Source of the DNA: an uncultured Dehalococcoidia bacterium
Lineage (GTDB): Bacteria; Chloroflexota; Dehalococcoidia; Lucifugimonadales; G958296245
NCBI GenBank assembly: GCA_958296245.1
Contig: OY282458.1
Coordinates: forward strand, 2,098,197-2,162,196
Length of the DNA: 64,000 nt
Direction of reading: 5' to 3'
The notes below the pieces were generated by a model. The model did not search any database. It was not told the DNA's origin and saw only the letters and a program-made list of their open reading frames with translations. The translations under genes were made by a program, and so were the position numbers. This document shows, one piece after another, positions 17,464 to 24,578 of this stretch (position 1 is its first letter; the number at the start of each line of letters is the position of its first letter).

Positions 17464-19326
17464 CTATCTGAGCACGCGGGCATCGCCAACTCGGCGCGTA
17501 ATGCCCTGCTGGTCCAGGTGGTCCAGCAGAGCGATGGCGTACTTGCGGCTGGCGCCGAACATGTCTCTTACGTCGGCCACTGCGACCTCGCCGCGCTCAG
17601 CGGCGAATGCTGAGATTCGCTCGGCCATCTCGGCGTAGGCCTCAGAAGTGAATACCACCGTCTCGCTGACTCTTACGACCCTGCCCTGATCGGCCAGCAT
17701 AGTCACGAGCTCCAGCTCCGGCGGAGAGTCGGTCGGCGGGGAGTAGGGCGTCTCGGCCAGCAGGTCCAGGTAGCGGGCGGCGGCGGCGGCCTGGGCGGGC
17801 GACGGCCTTGGCGTATGGCCGGGGCGGTGGACCAGGGAGTCGCGCTCCGTCAGGACGCCGTCCTGGGCTAGACGCGGCATGGCCTGGTTGAATAGTTGGG
17901 GTTCGAGCTTCAGGCGGCTGCGGAGTTCCTCCCTGGGGGCGCCCCGGCGCAGCGGGAGGCGGGCGTGGTAGTCGTCGAGGAAGTTCTTCGCCCCACGCGC
18001 TAGGCCGGCCCAACCGGCGGCGGTATAGATCGGCTCTCCTTTGGTGAAGGCGCCCCTGCCAAGGGCGACCACCAGCCCCTCGTCCGCCATTTGGCGCAGC
18101 ACGGCGCGGGCGGCGGCGGCCTCCATGTTGGCGCGGTTGACCAGGGTTTCCAACTCGGCGGGTTCCGATGCCTCGATGCTCTTCAGGAGCACGTCCCTAT
18201 CGGAGCCGCTCAACATGGTCTCCAGCCGTTCCACGGTCGGGGCGTACCGGCGGCGGTGGCGTTTGGCGTGAAGCTCAACGACGTTGCCTCCGCCGAGCGT
18301 GGTCCGGTTGGAGCGTATTACGAAGCAATCCCCTTTGACGACGGCGATGGGCTGCCCGGTCTTGATCTGCGCCCAAGCGTCTGCGCCGGGTTCGAGTCGG
18401 TCCTGGTCGAGCAGCCGAAGTCTGCCGGCGGTCTCGCTGCTTCCGGTATGTACGGTGACGAACATGTTGTGCCGCACCGCGCGAGGTGCATCGGGGACCA
18501 CCCGGAGGCGGACGTCCATTGCGTCTGTGGGGTGCAGCCATCCCGGCGTCGTTAGCACGTCGCCGCGCGCTACGTCCGCCGGGGTGATGCCGGACAGGTT
18601 CGCGGCGGCGCGGCGGCCCGGAGGGACGCTCTTCAGCTTGTGTTTGTGCGATTGCAGGCCTCGGACGCGCGCCCGACGGCCCGACGGCACAAGCTCCACG
18701 TCCTGCCCCACCGAGACGCTCCCGTCGATCAGGGTGCCCGTGACCACCGTGCCGAATCCGGACATGCTGAACGACCGGTCTACGGGGAGTCGAGGCCGCC
18801 CCAAGTCCTTGCGGCTCTCGGTCTGTTGCAACTGGGAGTCGATGGCGGCGGCCAGTTCGTCGAGACCTTCCCCCGTGGCCGCCGACACGGGAACCAGCCT
18901 GGAGCCTTCCAGCGTGGAGCCGGCGAGGGTGTCCTCCACGTCGGCAGTTACAAGCTCCAGCCAAGCGTCGTCGACCAAGTCGCGCTTGGTGATTGCGACG
19001 ACGCCGCGCCGGACGGACAGCAGGTCGAGGATGGCCAGGTGCTCGCGGGTTTGCGGCATGACCGACTCGTCGGCAGCGACAACCAGGAGAGCAAGGTCGA
19101 CGCCGCTGACGCCGGCCAGCATGTTGCTGACGAAGCGTTCGTGGCCTGGGACGTCGACGATGCCGATCTCCTTGCCGCTGGGCAGGGTCAGCCAAGCGAA
19201 GCCCAAGTCTATGGTGAGGCCGCGTTCCTTCTCCTCGGTGAGGCGGTCCGGATCAATGCCGGTCAGCGCCTGCACGAGGGTTGACTTGCCGTGGTCGACG
19301 TGGCCGGCTGTGGCTATTACGTACAT
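17464..19326 (-). CDS. selB: Selenocysteine-specific elongation factor SelB
   Basis: 620 residues, normal SelB length. G1 GHVDHGKSTL at 7-16, G3 DVPGHE near 58, G4 TKRD near 112; then domains II and III (SGFGTVVTGTLIDG, NLSGI) and a C-terminal half of winged helices (about 400-620) that bind the SECIS hairpin, ending with FGASRKYAIALLDHLDQQGITRRVGD. It delivers Sec-tRNA to UGA codons. No selA, selC, selD or Sec-containing gene was found here. hemW follows upstream on the same strand with a 69-bp gap. Confidence 0.95.
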   Translation of the reverse strand: MYVIATAGHVDHGKSTLVQALTGIDPDRLTEEKERGLTIDLGFAWLTLPSGKEIGIVDVPGHERFVSNMLAGVSGVDLALLVVAADESVMPQTREHLAILDLLSVRRGVVAITKRDLVDDAWLELVTADVEDTLAGSTLEGSRLVPVSAATGEGLDELAAAIDSQLQQTESRKDLGRPRLPVDRSFSMSGFGTVVTGTLIDGSVSVGQDVELVPSGRRARVRGLQSHKHKLKSVPPGRRAAANLSGITPADVARGDVLTTPGWLHPTDAMDVRLRVVPDAPRAVRHNMFVTVHTGSSETAGRLRLLDQDRLEPGADAWAQIKTGQPIAVVKGDCFVIRSNRTTLGGGNVVELHAKRHRRRYAPTVERLETMLSGSDRDVLLKSIEASEPAELETLVNRANMEAAAARAVLRQMADEGLVVALGRGAFTKGEPIYTAAGWAGLARGAKNFLDDYHARLPLRRGAPREELRSRLKLEPQLFNQAMPRLAQDGVLTERDSLVHRPGHTPRPSPAQAAAAARYLDLLAETPYSPPTDSPPELELVTMLADQGRVVRVSETVVFTSEAYAEMAERISAFAAERGEVAVADVRDMFGASRKYAIALLDHLDQQGITRRVGDARVLR

Positions 19327-19395
19327 GCGCGGCGCCCCTTGGGTTCAGGGTTCCAGAATAGCACAGACGCCTTCCGGCGGGGCGGCCCCTCTGGG

Positions 19396-20595
19396 TTATA
19401 GGAACCGGCTGAAGACCTCGTTCCCGAGGAGGCGGCCCCGCGCCGTCAGCTTGACGGCGCCGTTCGAGGCGTCCAGCAGCCCCGCCGCCGTCAGTTCGTC
19501 CAGCGCAGGGCCGTACACGCTGCGCGTCGCGGCGTCGAAGCGGTCGTTGGAGACGCCGTCGCTCAGGCGCAGACCAAGCATCAGCGTCTCGGCCATTTCC
19601 GTCTTCCGATCTATGACGTTCACGTTGTCCACGACGGGTACTCCCGCGATTGCTGCGGCGGGCGCTGTGCCGGTAACGGCCCGGTGGCCGGGGCCGCAGC
19701 GGGTGAGCCTGCGGACGTATTCCCCCGGCGACCTGATGTTGGCGAACCTGCAACCGGCGAGGTACGAGTGCGAGCCGGGCCCCACGCCCAAGTAGGGCCG
19801 GTTGAGCCAGTAGACGAGGTTGTGGCGGCTCTCGCGTCCCGGTACTGCCCAGTTGGAGATCTCGTAGTGGTCGTAGCCGGAGGCGCCCAGGGCGCTCTCG
19901 GCGTGCTCGTACATGTCGGCTGCGAGGTCGGGGTCCGGTTCGGCAAGCTGGCCGAGTTCCACGCGCCGTTGCATCGGCGTGCCGGGTTCCAGGGTCAGAC
20001 AGTAGGCGGACACGTGAGCCGGCCCGAGTTCGAGGGCTTTGGATAGCGTCGCCCGCCAGTCTTCGAGCGCCTGGCCGGGGAGGCCGTACATCAGGTCGAT
20101 GCTGATGTTGGTGAAGCCAGCCCGTCCGGCGGCCTTCACCGCGTCCGCGGCTTGGGCCGCGTCGTGGCGGCGCCCCAAGCCGGCCAGGAGACGGTCGTCG
20201 AAGGACTGGACGCCGATGCTGAGTCGGTTGAAGCCGATTTCAAGCCATTCGGCGAGCCTGGACTCGTCCAAGTCTCCGGGATTGGCCTCGAGGGTGACCT
20301 CGGCGTTGGGGTCGAGGGCGAAGGCGTTTCGGATGGAGCCCATCACGGCGCGTACGGCGCCGGAGGGAATATAGGACGGCGTGCCGCCGCCGAAGAAAAC
20401 CGTGCCGACCGGCGCACGGCCCGTCAGTCCGCCCCACAGGGCGATTTCACGCCGCAGGGCATCCGAGTAGGCGGGCATGAGCGGCTCTATTCCGGCGTAG
20501 GTGTTGAAGTCGCAGTACGGACACTTGGTCTCGCAGAACGGGACATGCACGTACAGCGCGATGGTGTCGTCCGTGTGCAGCGGAGGCACCTTCAA
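19396..20595 (-). CDS. hemW: Radical SAM heme chaperone HemW-like protein
   Basis: 399 residues. The radical SAM cluster motif is CETKCPYCDFNTY at about 21-33 (CxxxCxxC), followed by FFGGGTPS, EANPGDLD and the LSIGVQSFDD signature, and the HemW/HemN C-terminal region. HemW inserts heme into respiratory enzymes and lacks coproporphyrinogen oxidase activity; the HemW rather than HemN call rests on length and motif spacing. The apparent start is TTG at 20595 preceded by GGAAGGGG. Confidence 0.9.
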   Translation of the reverse strand: MKVPPLHTDDTIALYVHVPFCETKCPYCDFNTYAGIEPLMPAYSDALRREIALWGGLTGRAPVGTVFFGGGTPSYIPSGAVRAVMGSIRNAFALDPNAEVTLEANPGDLDESRLAEWLEIGFNRLSIGVQSFDDRLLAGLGRRHDAAQAADAVKAAGRAGFTNISIDLMYGLPGQALEDWRATLSKALELGPAHVSAYCLTLEPGTPMQRRVELGQLAEPDPDLAADMYEHAESALGASGYDHYEISNWAVPGRESRHNLVYWLNRPYLGVGPGSHSYLAGCRFANIRSPGEYVRRLTRCGPGHRAVTGTAPAAAIAGVPVVDNVNVIDRKTEMAETLMLGLRLSDGVSNDRFDAATRSVYGPALDELTAAGLLDASNGAVKLTARGRLLGNEVFSRFL

Positions 20596-20692
20596 GCCCC
20601 TTCCATCACCCGGCAGATACGGCTGAGGGCGGTCTTCATAGGGCTAACCGTAGATGATGCGGGTTGATTTCATGAGACGGGTCCTGTGGTTG

Positions 20693-21451
20693 CTACTCCG
20701 GCAAGAATCTATCCAGGTCGTAGTTGCCGCTGGTGAATTGAATCAACTTGAGCCAGTCTATCGCGCCAGACTGATCACAGAAACCGTCGATGAAGTTCTT
20801 CGTGAGTCTGTTGGTCAAGCGGCCTTTCCCCAAGGCGTACAGTTCATTGTGTTCTTTAGCACGGTATCCAATCGGCTTGATGATGTCCGTGTAGAGGTCC
20901 CTATTTTCGCTGACGAGGTACCAGAAGTTCTGTCCAACGACTTTCAGATACCCTCGCTTCATGTGGGCGGTCCGAGTTTTACCGTAGCAGATGCCGAGAA
21001 CAGATTGGATGTTGATGCCGCTCCTAGATTGCCTGACTCTCATGACGGCTGTCTTGAGGTTCTGTTCGAGCTCATTGTGTTGGGCGCTGTTGCCCCAACT
21101 CGGCCCTGACTTCACAGACACTATATAGTGGATGCTCCTATTGAAGAATTCCAGGTCAACCCCAGGTGCGGTTGACTTATGGCCCCCGGAAGTCATCCCT
21201 GCGACGAAGACCGCGAGACCTTCCAAGAAATCGCCGAATAACTCTTCTTCAGAAGAAGCCAGAAACGCCTCGAGGAGGCCAGAGATAATCTCGTTTGCAG
21301 TTTCGACATTCTTGGCCCGAAACAAATATGGATTCTTCGTAAGCAGCCTCTTGAGCTGCAACTTCTTCATGGATTCGAGACGTCGCTCGTGGAAATCAAC
21401 GATGTTCTCATTCACGTACTGGTACACGGCCTCAAGGTCAAGTGGCTCCAT
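20693..21451 (-). CDS. PmeII-family type II restriction endonuclease
   Basis: 252 residues from the ATG at 21451, chosen because AAGGAGGTGG lies just upstream; the start overlaps the methylase gene by 14 bp. Recognisable family features are the opening VNENIVDFHERRLESMKKL, NPYLFRAKN near 38, the acidic SSEEELFGDFLEGLAVFV near 67, and the catalytic block GVDLEFFN...YIVSVKSGPSWGN near 97-120, a PD-(D/E)xK arrangement with the ExK replaced by VKSG. Coupling with a cognate methylase supports a complete type II system. The recognition sequence cannot be read from the sequence. Confidence 0.85.
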   Translation of the reverse strand: MEPLDLEAVYQYVNENIVDFHERRLESMKKLQLKRLLTKNPYLFRAKNVETANEIISGLLEAFLASSEEELFGDFLEGLAVFVAGMTSGGHKSTAPGVDLEFFNRSIHYIVSVKSGPSWGNSAQHNELEQNLKTAVMRVRQSRSGINIQSVLGICYGKTRTAHMKRGYLKVVGQNFWYLVSENRDLYTDIIKPIGYRAKEHNELYALGKGRLTNRLTKNFIDGFCDQSGAIDWLKLIQFTSGNYDLDRFLPE

Positions 21452-22337
21452 TGTGGTCCACCTCCTTGTCTGATGACGATGCGGCGTATGGAATTTCCCT
21501 GTGTTCTGCGACACCCGGCAGCGGGATCTGCGTGTTCTGTATCCGCTGGCGGCTCAAGTCTACGTACTCGCGGTTCGTATCGATGCCGATGTAGTGTCTG
21601 CCGAGTCGCAATGCCGCAACTGCGGTACTGCCCGAACCGATAAACGGATCCAGCACTGTATCGCTCGGTTGAGTGAAGAGCCTAATGAACCAAGCCGGCA
21701 GACCGATCGGAAAGACGGCGCTGTGGCGTTTGTTAGAAGACTCGGTAGCCATATGTATAACGTTGTTCGGATATACCATATCACGGCCAACCCAATTGGA
21801 GACATTCTTGCCGAATCCACTGCCAACGCGCGACTCATCCCTCATCTTGTCGGTATCGCTCAGACTCGACAGCCTGTGCTTTGCCCAGCCTCCAACCGGC
21901 ACCATGACTGCTTCTTGATACATGTTGAACTTCTTGTGTCTATTGAACTGAATCAGTCGTTCCCAATTGTCCCGAAATCGGTTGGGCCACTTCCCCGGGT
22001 AAGAGTTCTTCTTGTGCCATACGAATTCTTCGGTCCACAACCAGCCACGCTTCCTCATTTCGAGAATCAGATCAATCACGTACACGTGCCGCTCCCCGTT
22101 CGCGACGCGTTCCTTGATGTTCAGCACGAACGTGCCTGTTGGCTTCAATACCCTGAAGAACTGATCTGCTTTGGGCATGAACCAATCAACATAATCGTCC
22201 GGTGATATGCCGCCGTAAGTCTGTTGCCGTTGATCGGCGTAGGGTGGCGAGGTGAAGATCAGATCAATCGAGTCGCTTGGCACGTCCTTGAGGACGTCTT
22301 CGCAGTCGCCGAGGATGATGTTGTCCAGATAGTTCAT
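21438..22337 (-). CDS. Type II DNA methyltransferase (N4/N6, SPPY class)
   Basis: 299 residues. Catalytic motif TSPPYAD near 30-36 precedes the SAM-binding motif DPFIGSGSTAVAALRLGRHYIGIDT near 230-254, the order of beta-class amino-methyltransferases; SPPY fits N4-cytosine or N6-adenine methylation. The C-terminus overlaps the endonuclease gene, so host protection is made first and the nuclease by coupled translation. Low-GC codons are more frequent here than in glyS or hemW, suggesting transfer. Confidence 0.92.
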   Translation of the reverse strand: MNYLDNIILGDCEDVLKDVPSDSIDLIFTSPPYADQRQQTYGGISPDDYVDWFMPKADQFFRVLKPTGTFVLNIKERVANGERHVYVIDLILEMRKRGWLWTEEFVWHKKNSYPGKWPNRFRDNWERLIQFNRHKKFNMYQEAVMVPVGGWAKHRLSSLSDTDKMRDESRVGSGFGKNVSNWVGRDMVYPNNVIHMATESSNKRHSAVFPIGLPAWFIRLFTQPSDTVLDPFIGSGSTAVAALRLGRHYIGIDTNREYVDLSRQRIQNTQIPLPGVAEHREIPYAASSSDKEVDHNGAT

Positions 22338-22389
22338 AGTTGCTCACAGGCTCTCGACGCCGGGTAGTGGTCGGGCTGTCGCTTAGCGA

Positions 22390-22677
22390 TTACCAACTGA
22401 AATGGAGCATAACCACGTCATCCTTCCACGGCAACGCCCCCGCCCACTTACGGATTCCGTCAGCTACATCCTGAACGAGTTTCTCGTCGGTGATGTACTC
22501 CTCCATCTGCGCGATCATGTTCTCCCGTGCGTATTCTACGATCGTGTTTCCACCTGAGGAGACGCTCCAATCAGCTTCATCGGCGTTGAGGTTCAGGTGC
22601 CAGATGAAGTCGTAGACCTTCTTGTCTGGGCGCTCCAGATATTTGATGGTGGGAATTACTCCGACATCGAGGCTCAT
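22390..22677 (-). CDS. Small hypothetical protein upstream of the PmeII-type system
   Basis: 95 residues with a good ribosome site (AGAGGAGACGAACC then ATG). Acidic, with Trp-rich ends (FIWHLNLNADEADWSV, KWAGALPWKDDVVMLHFSW). I do not recognise the family. It lies 52 bp before the methylase on the same strand and shares its lower GC, so it may be a controller or accessory of the restriction system, but no helix-turn-helix is evident. Confidence 0.55.
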   Translation of the reverse strand: MSLDVGVIPTIKYLERPDKKVYDFIWHLNLNADEADWSVSSGGNTIVEYARENMIAQMEEYITDEKLVQDVADGIRKWAGALPWKDDVVMLHFSW

Positions 22678-22785
22678 GGTTCGTCTCCTCTGCGGGTTAG
22701 GGATCTGAGATTGTACGGGATCCTCTCAAGGGGGAATCGAGTTAGTCCGCCGTGATGAACGGCACAGGAGCAAAGGGGCCAGCCC

Positions 22786-24126
22786 CTACTGGGCCAGCCG
22801 TCCGCGGAGTTCCTCCACCAGCCTCTCGATGGGCACCCGATCCTGCGCCATCGTGTCGCGGTCGCGGATGGTGACGGCGTGGTCGTCGAGGGTATCGAAG
22901 TCGACGGTGACGCACAGAGGGGCGCCGATTTCGTCCTGGCGGCGGTAGCGGCGGCCGATGCTCTGGGCGTCGTCGTACTGCACGGGGCCGTCGATGGCGC
23001 GGGAGCGCCGTAGGAGGTCGTGTACGCGGCGGGCGGTGGGCGCGAGCCGCTCGTTTCGGCTGAGGGGGAGTACGGCGACCTTGACGGGAGCAAGGGCAGG
23101 GTGGAGCCTGAGGACGACGCGCTTCTCGGCCTTGCCCTTCGCGCTCACAGCCTCCTCTTCCCCGTAGGCGTCCACCAAGAAGGCCATGACCGCCCGGTCG
23201 ACGCCCGCGGACGGCTCGATGACGTATGGCGCGACGTGCTCGCGGGTGTCGTCATCGAAGTAGGCGAGGGTCTCGCCGCTGTGTTGCGAGTGAGCGCGTA
23301 GGTCGTAGTCGGTGCGGTTGGCGATGCCCTGTATCTCACCCCAGCCCCAGGGGAAGCGGTACTCTACGTCGGTGGTGGCCTTGGAGTAGTGGGAGAGTTC
23401 GTCGGGGTCGTGTGGGCGGAGCCTCAGCCGGTCCTCGCGGAGGCCCAGGGCGGAGTACCAATCCACGCATTCCCGTACCCACTCTTGGTGCCATTCCTGG
23501 TCTTCGCCGGGCCTCACGAAGAACTCTATCTCCATCATTTCGAATTCGCGGGTGCGGAAGATGAAGTTGCCCGTGGTGATCTCGTTGCGGAAGGCTTTGC
23601 CGATCTGCGCGATGCCGAACGGGGGCCTGCGGCGCATGGCCGTGAGGACGTTGTTGAAGTTGACGAATATCCCCTGGGCGGTCTCGGGCCTCAGGAAGGT
23701 GAGGCTGGCGTCGTCCTGGACGGGGCCCAAGTTGGTGGTGAGCATCTGGTTGAAGTGGCGCGGTTCGGAGAGTTCGCCGCCGCAGTTAGGGCATGCGGGC
23801 TGTTCAAGCTGGTCTTCGCGCCAGCGCATGCGGCATTGGAGGCACTCGACGAGGGGATCGGAGAAGTGGTCGGCGTGGCCGCTGGCGCGCCACACGCCAG
23901 GATGCATCAGTATGGCGGCGTCGAGGCCGATCATATCGTCCCGGCCCCAGACGAAGTGCTGCCACCAAGCCCGCTTGACGTTGTTCTTGAGCTCGACGCC
24001 CAAGGGGCCGTAGTCCCAAGTGCTGGCGAGCCCGCCGTATATTTCGCTGCTCTGGAAGAGGAAGCCGCGCCGCTTGCAGAGCGAAGTCAGGGTAGTCAGG
24101 TCGACTGGGGACACCGTCTCGGTCAT
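22786..24126 (-). CDS. glyS: Glycyl-tRNA synthetase, homodimeric class II
   Basis: 446 residues, the single-chain alpha2 type rather than the bacterial alpha/beta tetramer. Class II motifs: start with [20 protein letters not shown] and [12 protein letters not shown], motif 2 [25 protein letters not shown] near 185-210, motif 3 near 305 ([14 protein letters not shown]), and an anticodon-binding domain from about 345. A CxxC...CxxC pair ([18 protein letters not shown]) near 95-120 should hold zinc. I looked for a T-box leader upstream and saw none. Confidence 0.95.
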   Translation of the reverse strand: MTETVSPVDLTTLTSLCKRRGFLFQSSEIYGGLASTWDYGPLGVELKNNVKRAWWQHFVWGRDDMIGLDAAILMHPGVWRASGHADHFSDPLVECLQCRMRWREDQLEQPACPNCGGELSEPRHFNQMLTTNLGPVQDDASLTFLRPETAQGIFVNFNNVLTAMRRRPPFGIAQIGKAFRNEITTGNFIFRTREFEMMEIEFFVRPGEDQEWHQEWVRECVDWYSALGLREDRLRLRPHDPDELSHYSKATTDVEYRFPWGWGEIQGIANRTDYDLRAHSQHSGETLAYFDDDTREHVAPYVIEPSAGVDRAVMAFLVDAYGEEEAVSAKGKAEKRVVLRLHPALAPVKVAVLPLSRNERLAPTARRVHDLLRRSRAIDGPVQYDDAQSIGRRYRRQDEIGAPLCVTVDFDTLDDHAVTIRDRDTMAQDRVPIERLVEELRGRLAQ

Positions 24127-24309
24127 GGGCGCCTCGGGTAGTCGGAGTCAGAGCAGGGTAGCAAGGAAGGTTGGAGCAAGTCAAAGAACCTGACGAAGCG
24201 TAACTGTTCAGGGTTGATGAGGTGAAGTGAGTAGCTTGTGGGATTCGATAAGGGCGTTTAAGCCCTCTGGCGCGCCGAGGAGCAGCGTACCGTCAGCTAC
24301 CGCCGCGCC

Positions 24310-24339
24310 TTGCTGGAACCGGGCGGCCTTTGCTATATT
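24310..24339 (+). promoter_or_regulatory. Promoter of tRNA-Ala
   Basis: TTGCTG (24310-24315) and TATATT (24334-24339) with an 18-bp gap stand 22 bp before the tRNA 5' end. A decayed MITE end (GTAACTGTTCAGGG, near 24204) lies further upstream. Confidence 0.5.
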
Positions 24340-24361
24340 GCCTAACGGAGCCGGCTAGATT

Positions 24362-24437
24362 GGGGCTGTAGCTCATCTGGGAGAGCGCTTCAATGGCATT
24401 GAAGAGGTAGGGGGTTCGAGTCCCCCCAGCTCCACCA
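24362..24437 (+). tRNA. tRNA-Ala (anticodon GGC)
   Basis: A 76-base cloverleaf: acceptor GGGGCTG/CAGCTCC with one G-T pair, D arm GCTC...GAGC, anticodon stem CTTCA/TGAAG with loop ATGGCAT, T arm GGGGGTTCGAGTCCCCC, and encoded CCA. It stands at the edge of the restriction island, with a coding remnant starting right after its CCA. Confidence 0.95.
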
Positions 24438-24438
24438 C

Positions 24439-24565
24439 TCTTGACGGTAGACCGTACCGGGCCGTGCAGAACGACCTCCTCGGCGTCCCTGCCGGGTATG
24501 CTGCTGTCGTCGGGCATGGGGATGGAGTAGCGGACGACGGCGTTGCCGGGATTGTTGCGGGAGAT
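24439..24565 (-). pseudogene. Coding-like remnant abutting tRNA-Ala
   Basis: The minus strand can be read through as a peptide containing ISRNNPGNAVVRYSIPMPDD and EEVVLHGPVRSTVKSG, almost all codons ending in C or G, which is the local coding pattern. There is no start or stop of its own; the reading continues into the tRNA. It is probably the remnant of a gene cut by island insertion between tRNA-Ala and hsdR. Confidence 0.35.
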
Positions 24566-24578
24566 TGGCTTTCATCCG

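Noticed and set aside
24127-24361. T-box riboswitch upstream of glyS
   Set aside because: I found no T-box sequence or specifier hairpin on the minus strand.
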